This document shows positions 1 to 11,229 of a DNA stretch of 64,000 nucleotides, one piece after another. Origin of the DNA: Symbiodinium microadriaticum (Eukaryota; Sar; Dinophyceae; Suessiales; Symbiodiniaceae). How positions within the stretch are numbered: the stretch's first letter is position 1; each line of letters opens with the position of its first letter. The position numbers and the translations under genes are program-made. The notes beneath the pieces were generated by a model. That model worked only from the letters and a program-made list of their open reading frames with translations. It was not told where the DNA came from and searched no databases. The stretch lies in NCBI GenBank assembly GCA_001939145.1, contig LSRX01000261.1:348159-412158 (forward strand). The letters run 5' to 3'.

Positions 1-479
1 ACAGAGACAGAGCAAACCAAAGGAGCAACACATGCAACAGGCCAACAACACAAACACACCTTGACAACACTTACCAAATGATACGTGACTACGTACTTTC
101 GTCTCTTGCTCACATCGAACTACTTGCTTTCGGGATACTCGGTGTCTAGTTTTGCACATGGGTTGATGGATGATCGTGTTTCAGAAGTTTGCTTCGATCG
201 CTAGGCTACTGAGACAAAAAATGATGGCAATGTGCATCTGTGGCAGGCTATTTGGCTTTCTTTTGTGCGGATGTCCTTTTGACCTGTAAAAGAATGTTGA
301 GCGTCCTGCCAAGACTTCGCAGACGACGACTCCTGCCCAGTCTCGGTGGCACTGTGTTGAAGTCGACGATGGCCGGCGTGTTGCTGTGCGCGAAAGACCA
401 AAAGGGAACTCTGACCTCAGAGCTGTTGTTGTTCTCTTCCTCCAGAAGAAAGATTGTCAGTCTTGTGTCCCGTTGTGTC

Positions 480-1040
480 TCATCTGTTCTTCTATGCTCC
501 CTTGTGTCTCCTGTGGTCTTCTTTTGTTTTTTCGTTTTCTTGTGTCTTCTTTGTTTCCGTTTTGTTTCTTCTTTGCATTTCTTTGTGACTCGTTGTTTCT
601 TCTTTGTGTGTCTTTGTTTCTTCTTTGTTTCTTCTCTGTCTCCTTTGTCTTCTTTTCGTATCCTTGTTTCTTTGTTTCTTTGTCGTGGCTGCTCCAACTC
701 CTTTCAAGCCTCTCCGTCTTCTGTTCCATAGTGTCTCTGTTGTCTCGTTTTGTTTGCCCGTCTGTCCTCTTGTTCTTCGTCTGCTCTTGGGGAAACCGAG
801 GACGAGGACCGAGAACCGAGGACCGAGGACCGAGGACCCAAGACCGAGCACCGAGCACGGGAGACCGAGGACCGAGAACTCTGAGGACCAAGGGCCCGGG
901 ACAGGACCGGAGGATTGGAGTACCGAGGAGCGACAAGCGACGACCGAACACGGACAGAGACAAAGACGCGGACAGAGACGGACAAACAGAGAGAGACACG
1001 CAAAGACAACAAACATACAAACAAACAGACAAACGCTAAA
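480..1040. repeat. Pyrimidine-rich then purine-rich low-complexity block
   Basis: From about 480 to 770 the + strand is dominated by T/C words such as TTTGTTTCTTC. From about 780 to 1040 it switches to G/A words: a GGACCGA-type minisatellite at roughly 795-905, then GACAGAGACGGAC-type words. Pieces of the second half resemble the reverse complement of the first (TGTCTCGTTTTGTTTG near 733 against a CAAACAGAGAGAGACA stretch near 985), so the block is an imperfect inverted structure. Overlapping open frames on both strands here are by-products of the composition. Confidence 0.6.
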
Positions 1041-2227
1041 GGCTCTAAAGCACAGACCATAGCCCCAACACCGCCCGCTACTCTGTCTTGCACAAAGAGG
1101 AGAATGCTTCGCACCCCCTCGTCCCGGCCAGGGGCGCCTTCAAGTAAAGCCTAAATCCCTTCCTTGCTGTGCCAGGATCCGGAACATCTCGGTGGAAAAC
1201 TCCAAACTCTAAACCTGAACCCCACCCCTTCTAGTCTAGGATGCAGAGCGAGAAGAAAGGTATGAAGGACAGCGGTGTTGAAGTTTCGAGATTTCATTTG
1301 TGTAGCAAAAGCCAGAGTCTAGCTTAGATGCATGTCCGCAGAGCAGAGAAACCCTAAAATCTTTCTTTTTTGAGCCCTTTACCTGAAATCTGAACCCATC
1401 TTACTGTGGCCGGTGTCTTGAACCCCGAACCCTCTGAACCTTTTCTTGTGTAGGCCACAGAGCCTGGGCAAAGCTGGTGTTGAGGACAAGGGTGCCTTGA
1501 ACCCCCCAGCACCAGCTCCCACGGAGATCCAAGCACCAGCGAGCCCAGCAGCACGAGCCACGTCGAGCGCGGCACAACCTCGTGGCGTTGGGCGAGGACT
1601 CCAACTTTCCGACATGGTTGCCGGTTGCCTACCTGGGCTAGGTGATTGCAGGTCACAAGAAGCATTTTGATATTGTTTTCAAGACCTGCGTCCATCCAGG
1701 AGGGCGCCACTCAGGGCCGCCAGCCTAAAGAGCCATGCAGCGAACACGTGGAACCAGGTGCCCCACGAGTTGAAGCGTTGCCGCAAATACACGGCAATCC
1801 AATGGCACCACCTGGGAGTGGAAGGAAACAACGAGGAAGCGCACAGCAGTACATGCTCATCTTCCTCATGCCACCTCGGTGGATCCACTCACAAAGACCG
1901 TCCAACCTCTAAGCGAGCGACCTGAATTTGTCCTGGAGAACGCGGAGTTCCAGCAGGCGCCAACTACGGCAGACCCTCTATGTCTCTCAAGTCTCTTTAC
2001 AGGCCCCTCAAGGATCCCTTAAAGGCCTTCGTGTTGCAGACTGCAGAAAGGCTCAGCTTCGAGGGTCGAGCCCGCACGCCTGGGAAAGGACCGGAGCCCG
2101 GGTGATCATACGATGCCAAGGGTACAGGATGATCTTTTTGGAGGACATCGGATGGCAGAAGCACATCTCTAAAGAGATAGCAAAGGTGCTCCAATCTTCT
2201 GCTGCTGGTGTACACCGGTACATATCT

Positions 2228-2283
2228 TCCCCGTTTAATATATATTTCGAATATGGGAAGCTTGGATGCATACGGACTAAGAG
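2228..2283. repeat. AT-rich dispersed repeat, copy 1
   Basis: Contains CCGTTTAATATATAT, then TCGAATATGGGAAGCTTG, then TACGGACTAAGAG. A diverged copy in the same orientation lies at 2748-2822. No gene or terminal repeat was recognised at either copy. Confidence 0.55.
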
Positions 2284-2747
2284 GGGCCAAAACAAAAGGT
2301 TTTCTTTTTGAACGATTGTGTTTGGATCCCTCGAAGCTCGGAAGGCAAGCTTTTACAATCATTGTGGACTTTCGTTTTCAAAGTTTTCTTGCCTTGGCGC
2401 ACAAGGTTTTGAATTTCGCGTGCCGTGCCGCTTTAGGTTGGGTCATGTTTTCCATTTGGGCTACTGCCATTCCTTGAATTTTGCCCACTGGGAAGTTTTG
2501 TTGGTGGTACTTTCGACTTTTTTGAAACCGTTTCCTTTCTAAGTGCATTTCACGGACCCTTTGGAAACATTGGCTACCACGTGTGGGGCTGTATTGAACG
2601 TCTTTGTTGCATTGGGGGGAATCTTTCGGTTGGTCGATCGTTCTGACTTGGCATTCGTCGAACAACAGCTTTGTGCCACCCTTTCGGATTATGTCTCGCT
2701 GGGCACTATTTCTGCCCGCTTTTTTTGCGGAATCATTTGGAACTTTT

Positions 2748-2822
2748 CTTCCAAGTTTAACATATATTAATATGATATTTATATATGTCGAATATGGGAA
2801 ACTTGATATACGGACTAAGAGT
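2748..2822. repeat. AT-rich dispersed repeat, copy 2
   Basis: Shares with copy 1 the order CTTCC, GTTTAA.ATATAT, TCGAATATGGGAA.CTTG and ATACGGACTAAGAG. It has an extra AT-rich insertion (ATTAATATGATATT) in the middle. Confidence 0.55.
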
Positions 2823-4792
2823 CGATTGCCTGCAAGGCGTGTGGGTGTGTAGTGTCGGGCATTGTGTGAGGCCAACCACGCCTATGGCAGTAGCTGTGCC
2901 CTGAATTGGCTTACACACCTTGGAAGGCCAAGCTGCCTTCACAAAAGCACGCTTGCACTCTTGCAATCGTTTGCAAAACACTGCCGCACTCGCTGGTGAA
3001 AGCCCGCGTTTGCGTTTCATGGATGCAGCAGCTCGAAGATGCTCGAAGCATCTAGTCAAAAAGATGCGCCCTGCAGATGCAGTGCTACACATTTGGAGCA
3101 CGCGGTTCAGCACTTGGGAAAAAATGTCGTCAGAAGACGGTCTCTTGTTGATTGAACACATCGTGTGTGGGATGCGCACATCCCGCCAGAGGCCCTTCTT
3201 GCATTTTCACTTGCTCTTCCAATCTTATCTTCGAAACCGGGCAAGGCAATTGCGGACTGCTCCGATGCAGTCTCGGGGTGGCTCGCAGACTCGAAAGAGC
3301 AGGATTTGCTCACCTGTTGAGCTCCTTAAAACCTACAAGTGCCTACAAGCTTTTTCCTTCCAACTTCCGTACAAAACACTTCTCAAGCCCCTTATGGAGT
3401 CCGTATACAACCCTAAGCCCTTCAAAACCCTTACCACTGCATGCAGTTGCTTTGCTTGAGGTGCTTTTTGCCCTCCGTTAGTTCTTTGCTCGGGAAGGCC
3501 CCCTCCTACAATGGCCCGTCTTCTTTCTCGCGAAATGGGCCTCGCCGATGTGTCTGTGCGTGTAGACTGGTTTCGGGCGTTATTTTCCATCGTTTTCGCG
3601 TGCTCCAAATGGCCTAGTTGGACAGGTGTTTTGCAGCGTTGCTTGCCCCAGCCACGTTGTGCACGTTGACGACCTGGCATCCATTACGAAGACTGTTTTG
3701 CTGCGGCACTGCATTGGTTCAAACCAGCGTCATATGTCTTGACGCCCTGGGTCTGCAGCTCAGTTCACAGGACCGAGACATTTTAAATACATGCTGAATT
3801 TGCTTTTGGTCGATGGCTTGAGGCCGACGGGCGATGGCCCCGCGCCCGTAGCGGTCATGACCTTTGCAGGGGCCTTAGTAGCGGCGTCTGCTCACAGTCT
3901 CATGCGTGACGTTGCATGCTGAGAGCAGCCAAACAAGCAGCCTTTGCATGACAGACGGCAGACCATCTCTCAAAGTCATGAGTTTGGATCGGACCGAGGA
4001 TTTCGGTAGTGAACGGCAGGCCATGCGCAAACACCAAATAGCGAGTGAGTAGGACCGACGCGTCGTGGTGCCCCGATTCTGTACTCAGCCGCTTGCCAGA
4101 ATGCCAAGAGTCTTGAGTTTCCATGGTGACACTCTCGGGAGGCACTCGTCCTGCGATTCCTTCTGGCCGTGGTCTGTGCAAGCGCCCGAGACACCAACTG
4201 ACTGGGCAGGAATGATTTCCGGCAGTTTCAGCTGCTTGTCCGTGTCTTTGCCAGGTCCTCCCTTTGGCCAGCGGCAGCTCGAACCGAGCCCTGCGAAGTT
4301 TCTCGGATGCGACGTGTTCACAGCGTGGAAGATCGCCGCAGCCTGGTCTCTGTGTCACCTCAGGTCGCTCTCTCGGTGTAGCCGAGGCCTGGCAGTCCTG
4401 GGTTCCTGAAGTCAAAGACTTGCCAAGAGGCTTGGCATCTGCTACAATTTCAGCTTCCCTTGGCTTGCAGACCACGAAGAACACGCAGCTCATGCACTCA
4501 TAAGAGGCTTCAGCTAGCGCGCAGACAGGCTAGCCAGTCCTGTCGGCCCCTAGAGCCACCGACGGAGCACCAGAAGCTTTGCATCTCCGTGCCCCATGGC
4601 CTCGGCCAGCCTGGAGGAAGCCAGGAGGCTTCCTGGGGCTCATAAAAACGGGGGGGGGCTTTTTTGTGAAACCAAGGAGTTCAGACCAAGGGCAGAGGGC
4701 GGCAGAGGCCGAGAGTCGCATCATCTGGCAACTTTTGGACAAGAATGGAAGCAGAAAGCTCAAGTCGGTCTCAGATATCCCCGTTTCACCAG

Positions 4793-7725
4793 GCTTGTTG
4801 ACGAATCATCGCGGATCGTCGTGCTCACCGGGGCTGGGGTCAGCAGCTTTCTTGCAGCACATGCAGTACCTCTCGGCAGTGAACTTGCAAAACAGCATGG
4901 TTCCGCTTCAATTTGGCAAGTTTAGTACTCTTCCAGCGCGTTCTTGTGTTCATCTTAATTTAGAAATGTGCCCATGCGAAGGCACAGACTCGGGAATTCC
5001 AGATTTTCGAGGACCTGATGGGCTTTGGACAAAGAATCCAGGCGATTTGATAGCCTTGTGGCACTCCAGTGCAGCGCAAGTACGTCATTTTTGTACTCAG
5101 TTTCCAGGTGCAGAGGAGGCGTCCGACATCTCCGTCTTTGTAAGCGCTGAGGGTGCTCGAAAAGCGTTCTTTGCTCAGTCATTGGGAATTGCGACTTGGT
5201 TTGTCCAGTTTCTGGCTTGAACCCGTTCTGCCGGATCGGTTCGGGGGGTTGGCCACATGCTGACTTTCCGGACCAATCTGCGAGAAATGGTCACAAGCCT
5301 AGCGCGCTTACCGAAATTGAACCGCAGACTCTGCGTCCGTGGCCAGGTTCTGGCGTATGATGGTCTCCATGCGTTCCGATGGTCGCGTGCCGCAACCGAA
5401 CGCTGGCCACCGTGCGCTGCTGCATCTTGAGGACACAGGACTCGTATTGTAGTAGGTGCTACCTGCAGGCAGACTGGTATGGCGGGTTATTCTTCGTGGG
5501 GACCGGTGCTGCCTCAACATGCAGCAGAAGTGCGGCTTGACAGGAAAGAAGAAAGCTGCAGAAGCTGGTCACGCAGAAGCTCGGCGAGAAAGAGCTGGCC
5601 ATTCAACAAATCAGAAGTAGTAGCTCGCCTTTTTTTCACGAATCGGCCAGCGCCATGTGCTGCAGCCTGTCAAGGAACGTGGATGGGCTCCACCAAGCAG
5701 CAGGAACATCTGCAGAGTGCGTGGTGGAAGTGCATGGCAGCATGCAGGCACATCTAAGGGTGTTCTTCTGAGAGGCCGCGAGAGCTGGTGTTTTGTGTTC
5801 TTTTGCCAGGAGAGCTGCTGCCTTTCCTGCGGCGAACAGCGCCCCATCGCTGAAGTGTGGAGGCCCAGGTGCGTCTTTGCAGAAAACACACGCCGCCTGT
5901 CAGGGACTGTGGAGGTCCAAATTGCTCCATGCCCAGGTTCTCGGTGAGGTGATGTCTGGCTTCGATGATCCGCGATGTTCTTGCGGAGGGCTACTGCTAC
6001 CGGGACTGTCTCAGAGTCATTGCCAGTCCAGAATCCGTGGTGAAAGCAGATCATGTCGCTTTTTTGGAGTCTGGCTTACTAGCAAATTTGTTGTCTTGTG
6101 GCTTCGCAGCTTCTCGACTCTATTCCTGATTGTTGTTTGCACTGCTGCATGGTTTGACTACTTCTGCGATTGTTGTGCTTACCGACCTCAGTAGTGTCAG
6201 CATCCTCCTCGTACTCGTCATCGTCATTCTTGTTGTTGCCGCTTCTTCATCTTTTTGTGCTTATGTTGCTGCTACCATTACCACTACCACCTCGTACTAC
6301 CACCACCACGACGAATACCACTGCGCCGGCGATGACTATACTACTATGACTACGACGACTACGTACTACTTACGACTACCACTACCACCGCTTATGCAAC
6401 CGCTGCGATTATCGGTTCAAGAACCCAACCTCGTCGTTTGCTCACGCCCAGGTGTCTGGGATCCGTAGACGTTAACATGTCCATGGTTTGCACTGCACCC
6501 ACTGTGAAAGTACACATACCCCGCCAGCTGCATCCCCACAAACCTCAAAAGCATCAATCGTGCCAATTTTCTGGAAGCCTCCCATGTGCACTAATTTTTC
6601 TGAATCCGTCAAGAGAAGGACACCCTGGCTGAAAATTCGCGAGTTTCGATGTCCATGAACCTGACCAAAACGCCAAAACACTCGTACCACCGAGGTGTTC
6701 CGCACATTCTTGCGACTAGCAGTGGGCAAACGATCCTCCCATGTCCCGTTCTAGTACTGGCGTAGTACTGCTACTGCTAGTATGCTGCTACTCTACTGCT
6801 GCACTGCTGCAATATTACACTACTGCCCTGCTACATTACTACACAACTACTACACTACTACACTACTACACCACGACGACTACTTTTAGTACTCCAGCTG
6901 CTACTGCTGTTGCGACTGCAATTTCTCCTCCTGCGGCTACAAGTGCCATTCCTTAGGATTCCTACTACCATTCCCACGGCTACCGCTACGACGACGACGG
7001 CCACTACCGTTACTGCTACTGCTACTGCTACGACTACGAGTACTCGAAGAGCTTCAGCAAAGGAAGGCGAATGTGGTACTGTTTGGAGAAGCACTTCCGC
7101 CTCTTGCTCTGGCAATGCAGCTTTGCTGGCATTTGGAGTCCAGATCTTCCCTTGGTTTGTGTCTTGACATGTCGCCTTCACGAAGCTCTCGGTTTGGGGC
7201 GTTTCACCCTCTGGCTTTGAGCTTTGGGCTCCGATCTTCGGGCGAAGCTGCGCAGAACGAAGCTTTATGTGGTGGAACTGGTTTTCGTGAGCCCCGGGCC
7301 CTGCAAGTCCCCGTGAATTGGGCCTGGCATCTCTGCGAAGGCCTGAGCCCGAAGACCCAAAAAACACCTCGACTCCGCCCAGGGCTTTTGAAGCTGCCCG
7401 CGACTGCGACCTTCTCATGTGCATCGGCAGCACCTTGTCAGTCTATCCCGCCTGGAGCTGAGGCTTGGTGAAGCTGCCGGATGTGTGTTGACAGCTAAAA
7501 TACTGACGGGCTTTCCGTAGCTTCGGATTCTTTTGGACGCTTTCGATGTGTGGCCCGGACCGCTCGTCTGTTGCTACGTTACAAGTGCAGGTCTCGGACT
7601 CGAATTGCCCGTACCGTAGCCGTAGATTGCATGAGCCGTACAACCAAATGACCGAGGTTGCTGCCATGGTTCCTGAAGCCAAAGAGTGCGGCGCCAAATT
7701 GCTGTGCCTTTGCCTGCAAATCTAA
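4793..7725 (+). CDS. Sirtuin (SIR2-family NAD-dependent protein deacylase), multi-exon
   Basis: Sirtuins remove acyl groups from lysine using NAD. Nearly the whole catalytic core can be read across exons 4793-4842, 4982-5041, 5108-5177, 5347-5431, 5544-5575, 5675-5747, 5810 to about 5860, 5937 to about 5996, 7067-7119, 7383-7449 and 7657 to about 7725. In order they encode RIVVLTGAGV, then S-TD-SGIPDFRGPDGLWTKNP (NAD pocket), PNAGHRALLHLE, LVTQ joined to NVDGLHQAAG, VVEVHGSM (catalytic His), CLSCG and CSCGG (zinc cysteine pairs), NVVLFGEALP, CDLLMCIGSTLSVYP (NAD pocket) and VAAMVPEAKECGAKLL. All diagnostic residues are present. The true N-terminus and the last residues after GAKLL are not resolved; the last frame closes at 7723-7725. 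Donors are mostly GC or GA. The intron between CSCGG and NVVLFGE is about 1.07 kb and filled with CTA/CTG-type trinucleotide tracts. The subclass is uncertain; GIPDFRGPDGLWT resembles SIRT6-like and bacterial types. Confidence 0.88.
5997..7066 (+). other. Long sirtuin intron with degenerate trinucleotide tracts
   Basis: This is the interval between the zinc-finger exon and the NVVLFGEALP exon of the sirtuin. It carries period-3 tracts of CTA/CTG/CCA/CGA words at about 6245-6415, 6755-6905 and 6960-7045. The acceptor is AG at 7065-7066. The donor side, near CTACCG at about 5996, is not cleanly resolved. Confidence 0.6.
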
Positions 7726-10700
7726 GTCCCAGGTCCTCTAGGTCCTCTAGGTCCCTAGGTCCCTAGGTCAGGCTGTGGAGGTTGCACGCATGACGGTGCA
7801 CGCATTCCAGGATCTTGAACCAGGGCCCGACGGAGTTTGACGAACTTGCCGACATACGTCTTTCAGGCCCGACGGTTTCGACGTGTTCTCGAGGCTTGCC
7901 TGCTTGAAGCTGGGAGGCTCGATCTCCAGCGTGCTCCCACAGATCTGCGGTTGCGACTCGAAGCTCTGATGACAAAAAGAGAGTTGGAAGAGTCTCAGAT
8001 CCTCAGGGACACGAGCCAGCTTCGGTTTGGGCGAGTTTCTATTCCTTGCTTCTGCCTCGATACGCCTCGACAGGCAACGCTTAGCATCGACGCAGACCTT
8101 CAGAGAAACACCAGCAGCCCCTCGAGCTGGCTTCCTGGAGATGAGAGAGCATCTCGCTACTTGTGTTGCCTTGTAGCACTCAGTTGCCTGGTTAAGGCAA
8201 CAGCAGTGTGGCAAGCGGCAACAGCTCGAGCACACTCAGCTCTGCTGCCGCAAGTTCCAGCAATACTTCGAGCCGTGGGCTTATGTTTCGACGCGTTGCT
8301 GGGCCGTGGACGCATGGCAGCCTGCTAGGTCGATGTGCCCGGATTGCACCGAGGCCTGCAAGACGTGCTCAACAACGGCCTTGTGGAGGGGAGCTCAGAG
8401 CCCACTGCAGGGGCTTCTTCAGGGGTTCCTACGACTCGCTTTGCTTCTCTGCTTCTCGTTCCAGGGGGACACTTAGCATCATGGAACAACGATAGATCAT
8501 GTTTCCAACGGAGCTGCAACACGGCAAGGTCGTTCAGCTAGCCTGACAGGGCTCGTAGTGCACGACACCAGCAGCTCTTCAGTTGAAGAAGTATTGGTTG
8601 GTGCCTGAGTAGTTGCGAAAATGGCGACTCCAAGCATCATACCCGCACCTCACTCCAAACTAGGTTAATACCCGCATTTGGGAGGGTATATGACCACTGG
8701 CGACTTCCAGGGACTTTGCTCCTCATACTAGTATGCATTCCCGACTCCTTTCTTGCTGCGAAGGAGTCTCCATTGCAGAGCCCCCAAACCTAGAGCCGCC
8801 CCTTCAGCAGATTGAAATTAGCAAGGGTGTCCCTGCAGTCCCATCTAATTGACAGAAGTCGTGTCGGGGAGTCATCGTAGAGCCTTATGAACCAACCTTT
8901 GGGTAAGTCTGATGTCGCAGAAGTCGGCCGCAAACACGAACCGAGGATGGCAAAATCAGCACACTGTACTGGGCGGAGATTGACAGGACCATTGCAGCCG
9001 CAGGTGCCCGCTTGCAGGTTTGCCGGTAAGGGGGTGCACTTCCGAAGCGAAGTCAACGACTTGTGCCAAGCATGGCTTGCCTTCCCTGTTCGGGCAAGAA
9101 CGACAGCAAGACTCAACTCAATGCCAAAAGCGAGGCCTCGTCACGCCTCAGCCACCGTCGCTGAACGATCTTGGCCCGACTCCTACGCCGGACCCGCCGG
9201 GGCCTCGATTGCTCGTAGCGTCCAGGTTTCGAGGCTGACAACATGTCACCAACTAGGAATTGCTAAGTAGGTATATCATGATCTTGCTCGGCTAGTTCAG
9301 GTACACCTCCATCTTGGGTGTCCAGAAGACTGCCTCAAGCGCGGTCCAGAGCTAAGAAAGGGGCGCGTGTTGGGCAGTCCACAGGTCGTTCGCACCATGA
9401 ACACGAGGTCAAACCCAAACTTGAGACTTTTGCTGTGCGAGAGCTTCCGAGTCTGTGCCGATCAGTTGTGCTGTTCAGACAAACATGTTGCTCATGACAA
9501 TCATAGCATCAGCCATCAACCTAAATCATGTATCCTCAATGAGGATGATGCCACAGCCACATTGGCAAACTACGAGCTTGTCACCCCGCGTGAATCTCAG
9601 ATCTATGCGGTTCAGTTTTTTTGGCTGCATTGTTTGAACCCTCGTGTTGAGTCACAGAAAGGCCGTACTCCCCCCTCAGCCCACCTCAGCCCTTGGCGGG
9701 ATGCCGTTGCTACCGTGGGAGGCCACCGCCTATCCCGCCTCACGCGCCGAGTGTGCCGAAGGCACCCAGCACGAAAGCCAATGTGCTCTTGAACCCCAGA
9801 ATCCGCCCATATTCAAAGGTGAGCAGAAGGATTGGAGAAGGGGTTCTGAGCAGGGCCGAGCTTCCGGACAGCTTCAAGTTTAAGCAGCACCTCACCCACC
9901 TCTCCTCCGTTTCTCACAATGACAGCGCTTCCGTAGGCGCAGGCTCAAACTTGATTCTGCCCTGCCCCAGCAGGTGAGCGTCTTGCCCTACCAGATGACT
10001 CTGGGCGCAGAGGTTCTGCCACTCGCTTTAAATAGCCGTCGTGAAGAGTGCATCTTCTCGGCACGACACATGGGAGGGCCCTCCCGATGGAGAGGCCCGA
10101 CACGACCAGTGTCTCTTGAAGGGTAGAGTGAAGGCAGGAAACTGAGATCAGTCTAGATTTGCACCAAATGGTACGCATAGAATCCATCTGAGGTTGAAGG
10201 CCCACTCCAAGGTAAAGGCCGGTGAGCAGGATCGAAAAACAGATGTAAACAAAAGGCAAGAGAAAGGAAAGCAAACACTTACAAAAAGCAGAACGGTGCA
10301 CTATCTGGACAAAGCACAGGTATTGTGGATGCCTGCGCTTCCCTTCCTAGCCTCTTTTCTTGGCTTTTGCCTGTTAAATTCTTCTTCACCTCTATGTCTA
10401 ACCCTTCTTCGTGGTCCCTCTGCCGCCTGTTGCCTTTGCTTGATCTTTCTGTTACATATGCTACGATTGACCTCCTAACACTATGCAAGTTGTCTTGAGG
10501 ATTCATTTCCCTGCCAGTGCACGTAGATTCGTTCCGCTGCCCGTAGTCTCTCAGGCGCGGAATGTCTGAGAAGGTCACGCCAGAGCCCTTGCCTGCGCAG
10601 GCCGTCCAAGTGGCAAACCATTTTTTGCATCGGCACAGATAGGCTAGGCACAATCACGGCTGCTGTCTGGAGGAGTTGGTGGATGCATCTTTTGCAGCAC

Positions 10701-11229
10701 AGTGTGGGACTTAAGCACCGGGTAAAACCAGCGGGTACAGGCAGAGTGGTGCAGCTATTTTGAGTGTCATGGACATTGTACTTTGCGACTTGTCCCGGAG
10801 GGTCCGAAGCCGACGGACAAGTGCAGTCTTTGAAGCGGCACCTGGGTAAACCAAGCAAGATTGCCAACTTAGGTGTCCGATGGTCATGCTTTCCAACGAC
10901 GTCTTTGTCACGTCCAGTCCTCATGGCTTTCAGATCTCTTGCAGTGCTTGTGGGTTTGTGGGCCACAAACGGATCACGAGTCCTGCATCTTCCGGCAAGG
11001 CCTCCCTGTGATCATGGAGACGGATTTGGAACATGGTCAGATCCGGCCAACACCAGGAACATCCTGAGGCCAGTTCCGCTTCGTGCTTCAATTGCTGACT
11101 GATTACCGGAAGTGTTGCAGCTTTGCAGAAGACGTTGGTGTTTCGTGGCGCCTGGCAGCTTCCAGTGTAGAGCAAGGATTGTGCCCAGGCGCGATACTTC
11201 AATAGGCTTTCCCTTTCCCTTTCCTGGCC
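7726..11229. other. Spacer between sirtuin and glycosyltransferase genes
   Basis: No family was recognised. A short tandem of CTAGGTCC-like units lies at about 7733-7770. There is a 163-codon open frame at 7837-8328 (+), but the opposite strand is open over almost the same interval (7768-8235), so neither is convincing. Other open frames of 100-140 codons (8887-9270, 9367-9792, 10481-10966 on minus) show no motif. Confidence 0.45.

Larger units (their letters stand above)
1..4792. other. Non-coding / unassigned stretch before the sirtuin gene
   Basis: No recognisable protein family was found in any frame. The stretch holds the strand-asymmetric low-complexity block at 480-1040, a pair of near-identical AT-rich segments around 2228-2283 and 2748-2822, and scattered short open frames. 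The longest is 2920-3459 on +, 179 codons with no familiar motif, overlapped by a comparable open frame on the other strand. Exons as short as those of the neighbouring genes could hide here undetected. Confidence 0.5.

Noticed and set aside
4793..7725. Bacterial contamination or recent bacterial transfer of the sirtuin
   Set aside because: The core is split by many introns with the same GC/GA donors as eIF5 and beta-CA, so it is a resident nuclear gene. An ancient bacterial origin cannot be excluded.
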